A stretch of 64,000 nt of DNA from Vibrio sp. Hep-1b-8 (GCF_006124995.1 NZ_QEWN01000113.1:1-64000), one strand, 5' to 3'; shown: positions 46,067 to 58,375, counted from the first letter of the stretch. Notes: a model not told the origin generated them from the sequence alone. Translations and numbers: made by a program.

Positions 46067-48511
46067 ATGTCAGACATTATTCCTAACGACCCATTTGCAG
46101 ATCGCGAGTCGGAGAACTACGAAAACCCAATCCCAAGCCGAGAGTTTATTCTTGAGTTTTTGCATCAAGCGGGTGTTCCCATGAACCGAAATGATCTATT
46201 TGACGCATTGCAGTTGAATGGAGAAGAGCACTATGAAGGTCTGCGTCGTAGACTGCGTGCGATGGAGCGTGATGGACAACTGGTCTTTACGCGTCGTCAG
46301 TGCTACGCCTTGCCAGAAAAACTGGAGATGGTGAAGGGCTACGTAATTGGCCACAAAGATGGTCATGGTTGGGTTCGTCCAGAAGGCAGTGTGGGCAAGG
46401 ATAATGATATTGTTCTGCCTCATCACCAAATGAAAAATATCATCCACGGTGATTATGTACTGGTTCAGCCAACAGAAAACTCTAAGCGTGGACGTAAGGA
46501 AGGTCGGTTAGTTCGCGTTTTAGAAGAGCGTCAGACACAAATAGTAGGACGTTTCTTTATGGAATATGGCTACTCATATGTTGTGCCTGATGACTCTCGA
46601 ATCTCACAGGACATTCTGATCCCGAACGATTTACGTGCAGGTGCACGTATGGGTAATGTCGTTGTTATCGAGATCACCGATCGCGGAACGCGCTCACGAG
46701 GTATGATGGGTAAGGTTATTGAAGTACTTGGCGAAAACATGGCGCCGGGTATGGAGACACAAATTGCGATTCGTACACATCAGATCCCTCACGAATGGCC
46801 TGAGGCTGTTGATAAGCAGATTGCCAACTTAGGCGAAGAAGTGCCTGAAGAAGCCAAAGTAGGGCGTGTTGACCTCCGTGAGCTGCCACTCGTGACAATC
46901 GATGGCGAAGATGCGCGTGACTTCGATGATGCCGTTTACTGTGAAGCGAAAAAAGGTGGCGGTTGGCGTTTATGGGTCGCCATCGCAGATGTGAGCTACT
47001 ACGTAAGACCAGATACCGCTTTAGATAAAGAAGCAACAAATCGTGGTAACTCAGTTTACTTCCCATCGCAAGTTGTACCTATGTTGCCAGAAGTACTGTC
47101 AAATGGTCTCTGTTCACTTAACCCACAGGTTGACCGCTTGTGTATGGTGTGTGAAATGACAATATCAGAGTCCGGTAAGCTGTCGGGCTACAAACACTAC
47201 GAAGCGGTGATGAACTCTCATGCTCGTCTGACTTACAGCAAGGTGCATGACATTCTTGAGGGAAATGAAGAACTACGAACTCGTTATGAGCCATTAGTTC
47301 CTCACCTAGAAGAACTGCACAAAATGTATAAAGTTCTGAAACGCGCTCGCGATAACCGTGGTGCGATTGAATTCGAAACGGTAGAAACCAAGTTCATTTT
47401 CAATGCGGAGCGCAAGATTGAGAGTATTGAGCCCGTCATTCGTAACGATGCGCATAAGCTCATCGAGGAATGCATGATTTTGGCAAACATCGCGTCAGCA
47501 TCTTTGGTTGAGAAAGCAAAAGAAGCTGCACTGTATCGTATTCATGAATCTCCAGGTGAGCTTCGCCTACAAGGTTTCCGCGATTTCTTAGGCGAGTTGG
47601 GCTTGCACCTCAATGGTGGTTTGGAGCCTTCACCAACAGACTATGCCGATCTGGTTAAACAGATTGCTGAGCGTCAAGACAGGGAGCTCATTCAAACCAT
47701 GTTGCTCCGTTCAATGAAGCAAGCGGTGTACAACGCGGATAACTGTGGCCACTTCGGTTTGGCACTGAAACGTTACGCGCATTTTACCTCTCCTATTCGT
47801 CGCTACCCAGACTTATTGTTACATCGTGCAATCAAGTATCTCATCGCGAAAGAAGAGGGGCGTAATCAAGACCGTTGGACACCGACAGGGGGATACCACT
47901 ACTCATTCGATGATATGGATTTTTACGGTGAGCAGTGTTCGATGACAGAGCGACGAGCTGACGATGCGACTCGTGAAGTCTCTGATTGGCTGAAATGTGA
48001 ATACATGCAAGATCACGTCGGTGAAGAGCTAGAAGGCGTTATTGCCAATGTTACCGGTTTTGGATTCTTTGTTCGTTTAACGGATTTGCACATTGATGGT
48101 TTAGTGCATATTTCGGCACTTGCTAATGATTACTACCAATTTGATCCTATCGGTCAAAGACTTATCGGTGAAAGCTTTGGTGCGATTTATCGCTTGGGTG
48201 ATGCGGTCAAAGTGAAAGTCCTATCGGTCAATCTGGATGACAGACAAATAGACTTTGAATTAGTAGAAACAAGTCGTAAGCTACGCGGCGAAGGAAAGAC
48301 GGCCAAGAAACGTGTCGCAGAGGCAAAGAGAAAAGCCAAAGAGAAAAAACGTGTTGCGACCAAGGGTGGACGAGCGGCGGCTGAAGTCGAGCCGACTAAG
48401 CGACCTGAACCTAAAGAGGCAGCGAAAAAGCCTAAGGTGACAAAAGCTCGCAAGAAGAAAGCTGGCAATAAGCCGAAGAAGACCAAACGTAGCAAAAAAG
48501 CAGCACAGTGA
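46067..48511 (+). CDS. rnr: Ribonuclease R
   Basis: RNase R is a processive 3'-5' exoribonuclease able to unwind structured RNA, acting in rRNA and tmRNA-linked decay. The 814-residue protein has an N-terminal helical HTH-like region, two cold-shock domains, the RNB catalytic domain with [15 protein letters not shown] (near 280) and [12 protein letters not shown] (near 570), an S1 domain, and a very basic Lys/Ala-rich tail from about 750. It is followed after 21 nt by rlmB, the usual partner. Confidence 0.97.
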   Translation: MSDIIPNDPFADRESENYENPIPSREFILEFLHQAGVPMNRNDLFDALQLNGEEHYEGLRRRLRAMERDGQLVFTRRQCYALPEKLEMVKGYVIGHKDGHGWVRPEGSVGKDNDIVLPHHQMKNIIHGDYVLVQPTENSKRGRKEGRLVRVLEERQTQIVGRFFMEYGYSYVVPDDSRISQDILIPNDLRAGARMGNVVVIEITDRGTRSRGMMGKVIEVLGENMAPGMETQIAIRTHQIPHEWPEAVDKQIANLGEEVPEEAKVGRVDLRELPLVTIDGEDARDFDDAVYCEAKKGGGWRLWVAIADVSYYVRPDTALDKEATNRGNSVYFPSQVVPMLPEVLSNGLCSLNPQVDRLCMVCEMTISESGKLSGYKHYEAVMNSHARLTYSKVHDILEGNEELRTRYEPLVPHLEELHKMYKVLKRARDNRGAIEFETVETKFIFNAERKIESIEPVIRNDAHKLIEECMILANIASASLVEKAKEAALYRIHESPGELRLQGFRDFLGELGLHLNGGLEPSPTDYADLVKQIAERQDRELIQTMLLRSMKQAVYNADNCGHFGLALKRYAHFTSPIRRYPDLLLHRAIKYLIAKEEGRNQDRWTPTGGYHYSFDDMDFYGEQCSMTERRADDATREVSDWLKCEYMQDHVGEELEGVIANVTGFGFFVRLTDLHIDGLVHISALANDYYQFDPIGQRLIGESFGAIYRLGDAVKVKVLSVNLDDRQIDFELVETSRKLRGEGKTAKKRVAEAKRKAKEKKRVATKGGRAAAEVEPTKRPEPKEAAKKPKVTKARKKKAGNKPKKTKRSKKAAQ

Positions 48512-48532
48512 ACTAAACGAACAGGTTTTTAA

Positions 48533-49270
48533 ATGAGTAACGAATATATTTACGGTATTCACGCAGTTAAAGCAGTACTAAGTCGTGAACCAGAGCGCTT
48601 TATTGAAGCGTTTGTGCTTAAAGGTCGCCAAGACGATCGCCTGATGCCGATCCTCAATGAACTTAACGTGTGTGGTGTTTCGATCCAACAGATGACGCGC
48701 AAGACATTGGACGAAAAAGCGAGTGGGGCAAACCACCAAGGTATTATGGCTCGTGTTAAGCCAGCGAAACAGCTCAACGAACATGACCTTGATGACATCC
48801 TTGCTCAACACGAAGCTCCGCTTTTATTGGTGTTAGATGGTGTCACTGATCCGCATAACCTAGGTGCTTGTTTGCGTAATGCTGACGCGGCTGGCGTGGC
48901 TGCGGTGATTGTGCCTAAAGACCGCTCTGCCAACATTACGGCGACAGTAAGTAAAGTGGCTTGTGGTGCGGCTGAAATGGTACCGCTAGTTCGAGTTACA
49001 AACCTCGCTCGTACAATGCGTACGCTACAAGAGCAGGGCATTTGGTTTGTAGGCACAGCGGGTGAAGCGACTCATGACATTTATCAAGCGAAACTGACTG
49101 GCCCACTTGCTATTGTTATGGGGGCTGAGGGTGACGGCATGCGCCGACTAACGCGCGAAACCTGTGATGACCTGATTAAAATCCCTATGGCCGGAACCGT
49201 TTCAAGCTTGAACGTATCAGTTGCTTCAGGCATCTGTTTGTTTGAAGCAGTACGCCAGAGACTCGCATAG
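48533..49270 (+). CDS. rlmB: 23S rRNA Gm2251 methyltransferase
   Basis: A SpoU-family (SPOUT) enzyme methylating the 2'-O of G2251 in the 23S rRNA P-loop. The 245 residues include an N-terminal substrate-binding domain ([10 protein letters not shown]) and the trefoil-knot domain with [29 protein letters not shown] and [15 protein letters not shown]. It is probably co-transcribed with rnr. Confidence 0.96.
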   Translation: MSNEYIYGIHAVKAVLSREPERFIEAFVLKGRQDDRLMPILNELNVCGVSIQQMTRKTLDEKASGANHQGIMARVKPAKQLNEHDLDDILAQHEAPLLLVLDGVTDPHNLGACLRNADAAGVAAVIVPKDRSANITATVSKVACGAAEMVPLVRVTNLARTMRTLQEQGIWFVGTAGEATHDIYQAKLTGPLAIVMGAEGDGMRRLTRETCDDLIKIPMAGTVSSLNVSVASGICLFEAVRQRLA

Positions 49271-49290
49271 CGGCTAGAACGCTTCGCTCC

Positions 49291-49341
49291 GAGATCGGGC
49301 TTCGCCCTACGAGATTTTAGAACGGACTTCGTCCTTCGAGA
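49291..49341. repeat. 51-nt two-hairpin extragenic element, copy 2
   Basis: Here the first hairpin is GGGCTTCGCCC (49297-49307) and the second GGACTTCGTCC (49324-49334), the stem types swapped relative to copy 1 at 33350-33400. Both stems stay fully paired. The block starts 20 nt after the rlmB stop; a looser AGAACGCTTCGC unit precedes it. Confidence 0.85.
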
Positions 49342-49416
49342 GGAACTTGTGGTGAGCGAGTCGAAAGTTGCAGGCAGTGTAGGCTAGTCTTTTGGTCTAA
49401 TTGTCTGAATCTAAAA

Positions 49417-49443
49417 AAGGGTTGACCCACACTGTCAACCCTT
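49417..49443 (-). terminator. Hairpin AAGGGTTGAC/GTCAACCCTT, terminator-like on minus
   Basis: A perfect 10-bp stem with a 7-nt loop. Only the minus direction has a proper run of T after it, yet no minus-strand gene lies nearby. A degenerate relative occurs at 63611-63640. Confidence 0.7.
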
Positions 49444-49490
49444 CAAAATTTTCTCGCATCTCGTCCCCCGTTTATTTTTCCAACAACCTA

Positions 49491-49518
49491 TTGCAACTAA
49501 AACTGTGATCTGTATAAT
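49491..49518 (+). promoter_or_regulatory. Sigma-70 promoter of the S10 operon
   Basis: TTGCAA (49491-49496) and a perfect TATAAT (49513-49518) with a 16-nt spacer, about 300 nt before rpsJ. Confidence 0.8.
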
Positions 49519-49524
49519 ACAGCG

Positions 49525-50133
<609 letters not shown>

Positions 50134-50147
50134 GGGAGATTAGAAGA

Positions 50148-50777
50148 ATGATTGGTCTAATCGGTCGTAAAGTGGGCATGACCCGCGTATTTACTGAAGA
50201 AGGCGTTTCTATCCCAGTAACAGTTGTTGAGGTTGAAGCTAACCGTGTTTCTCAAGTTAAAACTCTTGAGACAGATGGCTACGCAGCAATCCAGGTTACT
50301 ACTGGTGCTAAGAAAGCTAACCGCGTAACTAAACCAGAAGCAGGTCACTTTGCTAAAGCAGGTGTTGAAGCTGGTCGTGGTCTTTGGGAATTCCGTTTGG
50401 AAAACGGTGAAGAGTTTGCAGTTGGCGCTGAGCTAACAGTTGAACTATTCAACGATACTAAGAAAGTAGACGTTACTGGTACATCTAAAGGTAAAGGTTT
50501 CCAAGGCGCTGTTAAGCGTTGGAACTTCCGCACTCAAGATGCTACTCACGGTAACTCATTGTCTCACCGTGCTCCTGGTTCTATCGGTCAATGTCAGACT
50601 CCAGGTCGCGTATTTAAAGGCAAGAAAATGGCAGGTCACATGGGTGCTGAGCGTGTAACGACTCAAAACCTAGAGATCGTACGTGTTGACGCTGAGCGCA
50701 ACCTGCTTCTTATTAAAGGTGCAGTCCCAGGCGCAACTGGCGGCAACGTGATCGTTAAACCAGCTGTTAAAGCATAA
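50148..50777 (+). CDS. rplC: 50S ribosomal protein L3
   Basis: L3 initiates 50S assembly near the 3' end of 23S rRNA and reaches to the peptidyl-transferase centre. The 209-residue protein has the expected [15 protein letters not shown] start and the [12 protein letters not shown] and [15 protein letters not shown] stretches, the latter including the conserved glutamine that is methylated in E. coli. Second gene of the S10 operon, 14 nt after rpsJ. Confidence 0.98.
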   Translation: MIGLIGRKVGMTRVFTEEGVSIPVTVVEVEANRVSQVKTLETDGYAAIQVTTGAKKANRVTKPEAGHFAKAGVEAGRGLWEFRLENGEEFAVGAELTVELFNDTKKVDVTGTSKGKGFQGAVKRWNFRTQDATHGNSLSHRAPGSIGQCQTPGRVFKGKKMAGHMGAERVTTQNLEIVRVDAERNLLLIKGAVPGATGGNVIVKPAVKA

Positions 50778-50794
50778 CGTCTCAGGAGTAAGTA

Positions 50795-51397
50795 ATGGAA
50801 CTAATGGTTAAAGGTGCTGATGCACTAACTGTTTCCGAAACTACTTTCGGACGTGAGTTTAACGAAGCTCTTGTACACCAAGTAGTTGTTGCATACGCAG
50901 CAGGTGCTCGTCAAGGTACACGTGCTCAGAAAACACGTTCTGAAGTATCTGGCGGTGGCGCTAAGCCATGGCGTCAAAAAGGTACTGGCCGTGCTCGTGC
51001 TGGTACAATTCGTAGCCCAATCTGGCGTACAGGTGGTGTTACTTTTGCTGCGAAACCACAAGATCACAGCCAAAAAGTAAACAAAAAAATGTACCGTGGT
51101 GCTATGAAGAGCATTCTTTCTGAGCTAGTTCGTCAAGAGCGTCTAATCGTTGTTGATAACTTCTCAGTAGAAGCACCAAAAACTAAAGAGCTTGTAGCTA
51201 AGCTGAAAGAGCTTGAGCTAACAGACGCTCTAATCGTGACTAGCGAAGTAGATGAAAATCTATTCCTAGCTGCTCGTAACCTATACAAAGTTGACGCACG
51301 TGACGTAGCTGGTATCGACCCAGTGTCTCTAATCGCGTTCGACAAAGTTGTAATGACTGCAGACGCAGTTAAGCAAGTTGAGGAGATGCTAGCATGA
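50795..51397 (+). CDS. rplD: 50S ribosomal protein L4
   Basis: L4 lines the peptide exit tunnel and, in E. coli, represses the S10 operon by binding its leader. The 200-residue protein has the extended tunnel loop ([20 protein letters not shown]). Its stop overlaps the rplW start by 4 nt. Presence of the long S10 leader suggests the autogenous loop may operate here. Confidence 0.98.
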   Translation: MELMVKGADALTVSETTFGREFNEALVHQVVVAYAAGARQGTRAQKTRSEVSGGGAKPWRQKGTGRARAGTIRSPIWRTGGVTFAAKPQDHSQKVNKKMYRGAMKSILSELVRQERLIVVDNFSVEAPKTKELVAKLKELELTDALIVTSEVDENLFLAARNLYKVDARDVAGIDPVSLIAFDKVVMTADAVKQVEEMLA

Positions 51398-51696
51398 TCA
51401 CTGAAGAGCGTATCCTAAAAGTTCTACGTGCACCGCACATCTCTGAAAAAGCAACTATGGCAGCTGAGAAAGCGAACACTATCGTTTTCAAAGTAGCTAA
51501 AGATGCAACTAAAAAAGAGATCAAAGCAGCTGTAGAAAAGCTATTTGAAGTTGAAGTTAAGTCTGTAAATACTCTTATCAATAAGGGTAAGACCAAACGT
51601 CAAGGTCTACGCCAAGGTCGCCGCAGCGACGTTAAGAAAGCGTACGTTACTTTGAAAGAAGGTCAAGATCTTGACTTCGTTGGCGGCGCGGAATAA
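51394..51696 (+). CDS. rplW: 50S ribosomal protein L23
   Basis: L23 sits at the tunnel exit and is the docking point for trigger factor and SRP. The 100-residue protein has the [18 protein letters not shown] and [13 protein letters not shown] stretches and normal length. Translationally coupled to rplD through an ATGA overlap. Confidence 0.97.
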   Translation: MITEERILKVLRAPHISEKATMAAEKANTIVFKVAKDATKKEIKAAVEKLFEVEVKSVNTLINKGKTKRQGLRQGRRSDVKKAYVTLKEGQDLDFVGGAE

Positions 51697-51712
51697 CAGG
51701 AGTAGTTGAGAA

Positions 51713-52537
51713 ATGGCTATTGTTAAATGTAAGCCGACTTCCCCTGGTCGTCGTCACGTTGTTAAAGTTGTTAACGCTGACCTACACAAGGGCAAGCCAT
51801 ACGCACCTCTTCTAGAGAAAAACTCTAAGAATGGTGGTCGTAACAACAACGGTCGTATTACAGTACGTCACATCGGCGGTGGTCACAAGCACCACTACCG
51901 TGTAATTGACTTCAAACGTACTAAAGACGGTATCCCAGCGAAAGTTGAGCGTCTAGAATACGATCCAAACCGTAGCGCTAACATCGCTCTAGTTCTGTAC
52001 GCAGACGGTGAGCGTCGTTACATCCTAGCACCTAAAGGTGTTCAAGCTGGTGATGCTATCCAGTCTGGTGTTGATGCACCAATCAAAGCTGGTAACACTC
52101 TACCAATGCGTAACATCCCAGTAGGTTCAACTGTACACAACGTTGAACTAAAACCTGGTAAAGGTGGTCAGCTAGCTCGTTCGGCTGGTGCATATGCTCA
52201 AATCGTTGCTCGCGACGGTGCATACGTAACTATCCGTCTACGTTCTGGCGAAATGCGCAAAGTACTATCTGAAGGCCGTGCAACAATCGGTGAAGTTGGT
52301 AACTCTGAGCACATGCTACGTGAACTTGGTAAAGCTGGTGCTAACCGCTGGCGCGGTGTTCGTCCAACCGTTCGTGGTGTTGTGATGAACCCAGTAGACC
52401 ACCCACACGGTGGTGGTGAAGGCCGTACTTCTGGTGGTCGTCACCCAGTTTCACCATGGGGTCAGCCAACTAAAGGCTTCAAGACTCGTAAGAACAAACG
52501 CACTGACAAGTACATCGTACGTCGTCGTAACAAGTAA
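51713..52537 (+). CDS. rplB: 50S ribosomal protein L2
   Basis: L2 binds the peptidyl-transferase region and is needed for subunit joining. The 274-residue protein has the conserved KSAGT-type core as [14 protein letters not shown] and the C-terminal [15 protein letters not shown] with the universal histidine. Normal length and context. Confidence 0.98.
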   Translation: MAIVKCKPTSPGRRHVVKVVNADLHKGKPYAPLLEKNSKNGGRNNNGRITVRHIGGGHKHHYRVIDFKRTKDGIPAKVERLEYDPNRSANIALVLYADGERRYILAPKGVQAGDAIQSGVDAPIKAGNTLPMRNIPVGSTVHNVELKPGKGGQLARSAGAYAQIVARDGAYVTIRLRSGEMRKVLSEGRATIGEVGNSEHMLRELGKAGANRWRGVRPTVRGVVMNPVDHPHGGGEGRTSGGRHPVSPWGQPTKGFKTRKNKRTDKYIVRRRNK

Positions 52538-52558
52538 TCTATTTAAAGAGGAATCGCC

Positions 52559-52837
52559 ATGCCACGTTCTCTCAAGAAAGGTCCATTTATTGACCTACAC
52601 TTGCTGAAGAAGGTAGAGAAAGCGGTGGAAAGCGGAGACAAAAAGCCTATTAAGACTTGGTCCCGTCGTTCAATGATCATCCCTACGATGATCGGTTTGA
52701 CCATCGCTGTCCATAATGGTCGTCAGCACGTACCAGTATTCGTAACCGAAGAAATGATCGGTCACAAACTGGGTGAATTCGCACCAACACGTACTTACCG
52801 CGGCCATGTCGTGGATAAGAAAGCTAAGAAGCGTTAA
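52559..52837 (+). CDS. rpsS: 30S ribosomal protein S19
   Basis: S19 is a head protein of the small subunit contacting S13 and the A-site tRNA. The 92-residue protein begins [12 protein letters not shown] and contains [16 protein letters not shown]. Follows rplB by 21 nt in the S10 operon. Confidence 0.98.
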   Translation: MPRSLKKGPFIDLHLLKKVEKAVESGDKKPIKTWSRRSMIIPTMIGLTIAVHNGRQHVPVFVTEEMIGHKLGEFAPTRTYRGHVVDKKAKKR

Positions 52838-52847
52838 GGAGTAGATG

Positions 52848-53180
52848 ATGGAAGCACTAGCTAAACATAACTTTGCTCGCATTTCGCCTCAGAAAGCTCG
52901 CTTAGTTGCGGACCAAATTCGTGGAAAATCTGTAGACCAGGCTCTAGAAATCCTGACTTTCAGCAACAAAAAAGCTGCTGAACTGATCAAGAAAGTTCTT
53001 GAGTCAGCTATCGCTAACGCGGAGCACAATGAAGGCGCAGATATTGACGATCTAAATGTCGCAAAAATCTTCGTAGATGAAGGCCCAATCATGAAGCGTA
53101 TTATGCCTCGTGCTAAAGGTCGTGCGGATCGTATCTTGAAGCGTTCAAGCCACATCACTGTTGTTGTAGCAGATCGCTAA
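52848..53180 (+). CDS. rplV: 50S ribosomal protein L22
   Basis: L22 lines the exit tunnel with its long beta hairpin; changes there give macrolide resistance. The 110-residue protein ([19 protein letters not shown]) has the hairpin [16 protein letters not shown]. Two adjacent ATG codons exist (52845 and 52848); the second gives the E. coli-like start. Confidence 0.97.
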   Translation: MEALAKHNFARISPQKARLVADQIRGKSVDQALEILTFSNKKAAELIKKVLESAIANAEHNEGADIDDLNVAKIFVDEGPIMKRIMPRAKGRADRILKRSSHITVVVADR

Positions 53181-53199
53181 GAGACTAGGAGAGTAAGCA

Positions 53200-53898
53200 A
53201 TGGGTCAAAAAGTACATCCTAATGGTATTCGTTTAGGCATCGTTAAGCCTTGGAATGCTACATGGTTTGCTAACACCAAAGAATTCGCTGACAACCTAGA
53301 CGGCGACTTCAAGGTACGTCAGTTCCTTACAAGTGAACTGAAAAAAGCATCACTTTCACGCATCGTTATCGAGCGTCCTGCTAAGAGCATCCGTGTGACT
53401 ATTCACACTGCTCGTCCAGGCGTAGTAATCGGTAAGAAAGGTGAAGACGTAGAAAAACTACGTGCAGCTGTAGCTAAAATCGCAGGTGTACCAGCGCAAA
53501 TTAACATCGCTGAAGTACGTAAACCTGAGTTAGATGCACAGCTTGTTGGTGATAGCATCGCGTCTCAGCTAGAGCGTCGTGTTATGTTCCGTCGTGCTAT
53601 GAAGCGCGCGGTACAAAACGCTATGCGTCTAGGCGCTAAAGGCATCAAAGTAGAAGTAAGCGGTCGTCTAGGCGGCGCTGAAATCGCACGTTCTGAGTGG
53701 TACCGTGAAGGTCGTGTACCTCTACACACTCTACGTGCTGACATTGATTACGCAACTTCTTCGGCTCACACTCAATACGGTGTGATCGGCATTAAAGTTT
53801 GGATCTTCAAAGGTGAGATTCTAGGCGGTATGCCAGCAGCTAACGCTGTAGAGCCTAAAGGCGATAAGCCTAAGAAGCAGCGCAAAGGCCGTAAGTAA
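53200..53898 (+). CDS. rpsC: 30S ribosomal protein S3
   Basis: S3 is a small-subunit head protein with a KH domain that forms the mRNA entry channel and helicase activity. The 232 residues show [14 protein letters not shown], the KH loop [14 protein letters not shown] and a basic C-terminal tail. Normal length and place. Confidence 0.98.
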   Translation: MGQKVHPNGIRLGIVKPWNATWFANTKEFADNLDGDFKVRQFLTSELKKASLSRIVIERPAKSIRVTIHTARPGVVIGKKGEDVEKLRAAVAKIAGVPAQINIAEVRKPELDAQLVGDSIASQLERRVMFRRAMKRAVQNAMRLGAKGIKVEVSGRLGGAEIARSEWYREGRVPLHTLRADIDYATSSAHTQYGVIGIKVWIFKGEILGGMPAANAVEPKGDKPKKQRKGRK

Positions 53899-53909
53899 GG
53901 AGTCGACAG

Positions 53910-54320
53910 ATGCTACAACCTAAACGTACTAAGTTCCGTAAGGTTCAGACTGGTCGTAACCGTGGTCTAGCTAAAGGTACTGATGTAAGCTTCGGCGAAT
54001 TCGGTCTTAAAGCTGTAGGCCGTGGTCGTCTAACTGCTCGTCAAATCGAAGCGGCACGTCGTGCAATGACACGTCACGTTAAGCGTCAAGGTAAAATCTG
54101 GATCCGTGTGTTCCCAGACAAACCTATCACAGAAAAACCACTTGAAGTTCGTCAAGGTAAGGGTAAAGGTAACGTTGAGTACTGGGTAGCCCAAATCCAA
54201 CCTGGTAAGGTTATGTACGAAATGGGTGGTGTACCTGAAGAATTGGCTCGTGAAGCGTTCCGTCTAGCGGCTCGCAAACTGCCATTCAAAACTACATTTG
54301 TAACTAAGCAGGTGATGTGA
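53910..54320 (+). CDS. rplP: 50S ribosomal protein L16
   Basis: L16 stabilises the A-site side of the central protuberance. The 136-residue protein begins [19 protein letters not shown] and ends VTKQVM. It has the conserved arginine region [13 protein letters not shown]. Stop and next start overlap by one base. Confidence 0.98.
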
Positions 54321-54511
54321 TGAAAGCACAAGATCTACGCGAGAAAAGCGTTGAAGAGCTTAACGCTGAGCTATTGAATTTGCTACGCGAACAGTTCAAC
54401 TTGCGCATGCAAGCTGCAACTGGTCAGCTACAGCAAACTCATACTCTGAAAGCTGTACGCCGTGATATCGCACGTGTGAAAACTGTTTTGACTGAGAAGG
54501 CAGGCGCATAA
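54320..54511 (+). CDS. rpmC: 50S ribosomal protein L29
   Basis: L29 is a two-helix protein at the exit tunnel rim next to L23. The 63-residue protein ([19 protein letters not shown]) starts at ATG 54320, which shares a base with the rplP stop; a GTG one codon earlier is not needed. Its stop overlaps the rpsQ start. Confidence 0.96.
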   Translation: MKAQDLREKSVEELNAELLNLLREQFNLRMQAATGQLQQTHTLKAVRRDIARVKTVLTEKAGA

Positions 54512-54765
54512 TGAGCGAAGTAAAACGTACTCAACAAGGTCGTGTAGTTAGCGACAAGATGGACAAGTCTATCGTTGTTGCTATCGAACGCATGGTTAAA
54601 CACCCAATTTACGGTAAATTCGTAAAGCGTACGACTAAAGTACACGCACATGACGAAAACAACGAATGTGGCCTAGGCGACAAAGTTGAAATCGCAGAGT
54701 GTCGTCCACTGTCTAAGACTAAGTCTTGGACTTTGGTAAAAGTTCTAGAAAAAGTGAAAGGTTAA
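54511..54765 (+). CDS. rpsQ: 30S ribosomal protein S17
   Basis: S17 is an OB-fold primary binding protein at the 16S 5' domain. The 84-residue protein contains [19 protein letters not shown] and a C-terminal [18 protein letters not shown]. Last gene of the S10 operon, followed by a terminator. Confidence 0.97.
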   Translation: MSEVKRTQQGRVVSDKMDKSIVVAIERMVKHPIYGKFVKRTTKVHAHDENNECGLGDKVEIAECRPLSKTKSWTLVKVLEKVKG

Positions 54766-54788
54766 TCCTTAGCTAATTCTATGAAATT

Positions 54789-54826
54789 AAACGGCTCCAA
54801 AATTATTTTGGGGCCGTTTATTTTTT
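54789..54826 (+). terminator. Terminator of the S10 operon
   Basis: AAACGGC (54789-54795) pairs with GCCGTTT (54813-54819), extended inside by CCAAAAT/ATTTTGG, followed by a T-run. A -10-like TACAAT for the spc operon lies downstream at 54853-54858; its -35 is weak. Confidence 0.85.
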
Positions 54827-54929
54827 GACTACCCAATCACAAAAAAGGGTGGTACAATTCGCGTCCCTTTTAAAGAGGCAGCCCGACCCGTGATGGGTCT
54901 AGTTATTAATATTTAGCGGAGCACTAACA

Positions 54930-55301
54930 ATGATCCAAATGCAAAGTACACTTGACGCAGCTGATAACTCTGGCGCGCGCAAGGTAATGTGTATTAAGGT
55001 CCTGGGTGGCTCACACCGCCGTTATGCACATATCGGTGACGTCATCAAAGTTACTGTGAAGGAAGCTATTCCTCGCGGTAAAGTTAAGAAAGGTGATGTT
55101 CTGAAGGCGGTTGTCGTGCGCACTCGCAAAGGCGTTCGTCGTCCAGACGGTTCTGTCATTCGCTTCGACCGTAATGCTTGTGTATTGCTTAATGACAATA
55201 CTGAGCAACCTATCGGTACACGTATCTTTGGCCCTGTGACACGTGAGCTTCGTGGCGATAAGTTCATGAAGATCGTTTCACTGGCTCCAGAAGTTCTGTA
55301 A
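54930..55301 (+). CDS. rplN: 50S ribosomal protein L14
   Basis: L14 forms an intersubunit bridge and contacts L19 and initiation factors. The 123-residue protein matches E. coli nearly throughout ([35 protein letters not shown]). First gene of the spc operon, 164 nt after rpsQ, behind its own promoter region. Confidence 0.98.
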   Translation: MIQMQSTLDAADNSGARKVMCIKVLGGSHRRYAHIGDVIKVTVKEAIPRGKVKKGDVLKAVVVRTRKGVRRPDGSVIRFDRNACVLLNDNTEQPIGTRIFGPVTRELRGDKFMKIVSLAPEVL

Positions 55302-55314
55302 GGAGCACGTAGAA

Positions 55315-55632
55315 ATGGCAGCTAAAATCCGTCGTAATGACGAAGTAATCGTTCTTGCTGGTAAAGACAAAGGCAAGAAAGGTAAAGTAACTAAGGTTCT
55401 AGCAACTGGTAAAGTTATCGTTGAAGGTATCAACCTTGTTAAGAAGCACCAAAAGCCGGTTCCGGCTCTAGGTCAACAAGGTGGCATCGTTGAACAAGAA
55501 GCAGCTATTGATGCTTCTAACGTTGCAATCTTTAACGCAGCTACTGGTAAAGCTGACCGTATCGGTTTCCGTTTTGAAGATGGTAAGAAAGTTCGTTTCT
55601 TTAAATCTAACAACGAAATCGTTTCTAACTAA
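55315..55632 (+). CDS. rplX: 50S ribosomal protein L24
   Basis: L24 is an early 50S assembly initiator near the tunnel exit with a KOW motif ([20 protein letters not shown]). The 105-residue protein is of normal length and follows rplN by 13 nt. Confidence 0.97.
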   Translation: MAAKIRRNDEVIVLAGKDKGKKGKVTKVLATGKVIVEGINLVKKHQKPVPALGQQGGIVEQEAAIDASNVAIFNAATGKADRIGFRFEDGKKVRFFKSNNEIVSN

Positions 55633-55655
55633 TAGAAGTAATTTGGAGTTCTACT

Positions 55656-56195
55656 ATGGCGAAACTGCATGATTACTACAAGTCGTCTGTAGTCGCTGAA
55701 CTGACCAAACAGTTTAGCTACACAAGCGTCATGCAAGTCCCTAGAATCGAGAAAATCACCCTAAACATGGGTGTTGGTGAAGCAATCAACGATAAGAAAC
55801 TGCTAGAAAACGCAGCTGCTGATATGGCAACGATCTCTGGTCAAAAGCCTCTTATCACTAAAGCGCGTAAATCTGTTGCAGGTTTCAAAATCCGTGAAGG
55901 CTACCCTATCGGTTGTAAAGTAACCTTGCGTGGCGAACGTATGTGGGATTTTCTTGAGCGTTTAATTTCAATCGCTCTTCCACGTGTACGTGACTTCCGT
56001 GGCGTTAGCGCTAAGTCTTTTGACGGACGCGGTAACTACAGCATGGGCGTTCGCGAGCAAATCATCTTCCCGGAAATCGACTTTGATAAAGTTGATCGAG
56101 TACGCGGTCTAGACATCACTATTACGACGTCTGCTGGTACTGATGAGGAAGGCCGTGCTCTGCTGGCTGCCTTTAACTTCCCATTCCGTAAGTAA
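55656..56195 (+). CDS. rplE: 50S ribosomal protein L5
   Basis: L5 binds 5S rRNA and the P-site tRNA in the central protuberance. The 179-residue protein begins [16 protein letters not shown] and has [16 protein letters not shown] and [17 protein letters not shown]. Normal length in the spc operon. Confidence 0.98.
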   Translation: MAKLHDYYKSSVVAELTKQFSYTSVMQVPRIEKITLNMGVGEAINDKKLLENAAADMATISGQKPLITKARKSVAGFKIREGYPIGCKVTLRGERMWDFLERLISIALPRVRDFRGVSAKSFDGRGNYSMGVREQIIFPEIDFDKVDRVRGLDITITTSAGTDEEGRALLAAFNFPFRK

Positions 56196-56212
56196 GGTGA
56201 AGGGTTACTGTT

Positions 56213-56518
56213 ATGGCTAAAAATTCAATGAAAGCACGTGAAGCAAAACGTGCGAAGCTTGTAGCTAAGTTCGCTGAAAAGCGTTCAGCGCTTAAAGCTA
56301 TCATTAGCGATGTAAACGCATCAGAAGAAGAACGTTGGAATGCGGTTCTTAAACTGCAATCTCTTCCACGTGATTCAAGTGCATCACGTCAGCGCAACCG
56401 TTGCAACCAAACTGGTCGTCCACACGGTTACCTACGTAAGTTCGGTCTAAGCCGTATTAAGGTTCGTGAAGCTTGCATGAAAGGCGAGATTCCGGGTCTT
56501 CGTAAGGCTAGCTGGTAA
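56213..56518 (+). CDS. rpsN: 30S ribosomal protein S14
   Basis: S14 is a head protein of the 30S subunit. At 101 residues it is the long, zinc-free form; the C-terminal part has [19 protein letters not shown], with the CxxC pairs of the short form absent. Confidence 0.97.
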   Translation: MAKNSMKAREAKRAKLVAKFAEKRSALKAIISDVNASEEERWNAVLKLQSLPRDSSASRQRNRCNQTGRPHGYLRKFGLSRIKVREACMKGEIPGLRKASW

Positions 56519-56547
56519 TTGCCACTTAATCATTTGGAGTAAATCAT

Positions 56548-56940
56548 ATGAGCATGCAAGATCCGATTTCGGATATGCTGACCCGCGTTCGTAACGGTCA
56601 GGCAGCAAACAAAGTTGCTGTTAAAATGCCTTCTTCAAAGCTTAAAGTTGCAATTGCTGCACTACTAAAAGCTGAAGGTTACATCACTGATTTCGCTGTT
56701 GAAGGCGAAGTTAAACCTGAGCTTGAAGTTACTCTTAAGTACTTCCAAGCTAAACCAGTAATCGAGCAACTTAAACGTGTTTCTCGTCCAGGTCTACGTG
56801 TTTACAAGAAGAAAGATGAACTTCCTTCTGTAATGGGTGGTCTTGGTGTTGCTATCGTTTCAACTTCCAAGGGTCTTATGTCAGACCGCGCTGCACGTAA
56901 AGCAGGTCTTGGTGGTGAAATCATCGCTTACGTAGCTTAA
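56548..56940 (+). CDS. rpsH: 30S ribosomal protein S8
   Basis: S8 binds helix 21 of 16S rRNA and in E. coli represses the spc operon at the rplE start. The 130-residue protein begins [18 protein letters not shown] and ends [11 protein letters not shown]. Normal length. Confidence 0.98.
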   Translation: MSMQDPISDMLTRVRNGQAANKVAVKMPSSKLKVAIAALLKAEGYITDFAVEGEVKPELEVTLKYFQAKPVIEQLKRVSRPGLRVYKKKDELPSVMGGLGVAIVSTSKGLMSDRAARKAGLGGEIIAYVA

Positions 56941-56953
56941 TAAGGAGTAGACT

Positions 56954-57487
56954 ATGTCTCGTGTTGCTAAAGCACCTGTCGCTATTCCAGCTGGCGTAGA
57001 GGTGAAACTAAACGGCCAAGAAATCACTGTAAAAGGTGCTAAAGGCGAACTATCTCGCGTTCTTAACAACGCAGTAGTTGTAGCTCAGGAAGAAAACAAT
57101 CTTACTTTCGGTCCACGCGAAGGTGTAGTTAACGCATGGGCTCAAGCAGGTACTGCTCGCGCTCTAGTTAACAACATGGTTGTTGGCGTTACTGAAGGCT
57201 TTACTAAGAAGCTTACCCTTAAGGGTGTTGGTTACCGTGCTGCTATCAAAGGCAACGCTGTAGGTCTAACTCTAGGCTTCTCTCACCCTGTTGAGCATGA
57301 ATTGCCAGCGGGTATTAAAGCTGAGTGTCCAAGCCAAACTGAAATCGTGATCACTGGTTGTGACAAACAACTTGTTGGTCAGGTTGCGGCTGACATTCGT
57401 TCTTACCGTGAGCCTGAGCCTTACAAAGGTAAAGGTGTTCGTTACGCAGATGAAAATGTGCGTACTAAAGAAGCTAAGAAGAAGTAA
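56954..57487 (+). CDS. rplF: 50S ribosomal protein L6
   Basis: L6 lies near the factor-binding site and supports EF-G action. The 177-residue protein has two repeated alpha-beta domains, the [15 protein letters not shown] stretch and the C-terminal [14 protein letters not shown] signature. Confidence 0.98.
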   Translation: MSRVAKAPVAIPAGVEVKLNGQEITVKGAKGELSRVLNNAVVVAQEENNLTFGPREGVVNAWAQAGTARALVNNMVVGVTEGFTKKLTLKGVGYRAAIKGNAVGLTLGFSHPVEHELPAGIKAECPSQTEIVITGCDKQLVGQVAADIRSYREPEPYKGKGVRYADENVRTKEAKKK

Positions 57488-57496
57488 GGTAACACT

Positions 57497-57850
57497 ATGG
57501 ATAAGAAAGCATCTCGCATCCGTCGTGCTACACGTGCACGTCGTAAGATTGCAGAACTGGGTGCAACTCGCCTAGTAGTACACCGTACTCCTCGTCACGT
57601 GTACGCACAGGTGATTGCAGCTAATGGCTCTGAGGTTATCGCAGCAGCTTCTACTGTAGAAAAAGCGATCCGTGAGCAAGTTAAGAACACTGGTAACATC
57701 GATGCAGCTAAAGCAGTAGGTAAAGCTGTTGCTGAGCGCGCTCTTGAAAAAGGCGTAGAAGCAGTTGCATTTGATCGTTCTGGTTTCCAATACCACGGTC
57801 GAGTGGCGGCGCTAGCAGAATCTGCTCGCGAAGCTGGTCTGAAATTCTAA
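57497..57850 (+). CDS. rplR: 50S ribosomal protein L18
   Basis: L18 brings 5S rRNA into the central protuberance together with L5. The 117-residue protein has a basic N-terminus ([17 protein letters not shown]) and the C-terminal [17 protein letters not shown]. Confidence 0.98.
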   Translation: MDKKASRIRRATRARRKIAELGATRLVVHRTPRHVYAQVIAANGSEVIAAASTVEKAIREQVKNTGNIDAAKAVGKAVAERALEKGVEAVAFDRSGFQYHGRVAALAESAREAGLKF

Positions 57851-57864
57851 GGTAGGGTTGGAAG

Positions 57865-58368
57865 ATGGCTAAAGAACAACAAGTTCAAGCGAATGATTTG
57901 CAAGAAAAGCTAATCGCAGTTAACCGCGTTTCTAAAACGGTTAAAGGTGGTCGAATCATGAGCTTTACTGCGCTAACAGTAGTTGGTGACGGTAACGGTC
58001 GTGTAGGTTTCGGTTACGGCAAAGCTCGTGAAGTACCTGCAGCGATCCAAAAAGCAATGGAAAAAGCTCGTCGTAACATGACTACGGTCGCGCTTAACGA
58101 AGGTACTCTTCACCACCCAGTGAAAGGTCGCCATTCGGGCTCTAAAGTTTACATGCAGCCTGCTGCTGAAGGTACTGGTGTTATCGCAGGTGGTGCGATG
58201 CGTGCAGTACTAGAAGTTGCTGGTGTACACAACGTTCTATCTAAAGCATACGGTTCTACGAACCCTATCAACATCGTTCGTGCTACGATCGATGCACTAG
58301 GTAGCATGAAGTCACCAGAGATGGTTGCTGCTAAACGTGGTCTAACTGTTGAATCTATTTCGGAGTAA
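57865..58368 (+). CDS. rpsE: 30S ribosomal protein S5
   Basis: S5 shapes decoding fidelity and the mRNA entry pore; spectinomycin resistance maps to its N-terminal loop. The 167 residues include [20 protein letters not shown], the usual sensitive-type loop, and [17 protein letters not shown]. Confidence 0.98.
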   Translation: MAKEQQVQANDLQEKLIAVNRVSKTVKGGRIMSFTALTVVGDGNGRVGFGYGKAREVPAAIQKAMEKARRNMTTVALNEGTLHHPVKGRHSGSKVYMQPAAEGTGVIAGGAMRAVLEVAGVHNVLSKAYGSTNPINIVRATIDALGSMKSPEMVAAKRGLTVESISE

Positions 58369-58375
58369 GAACACC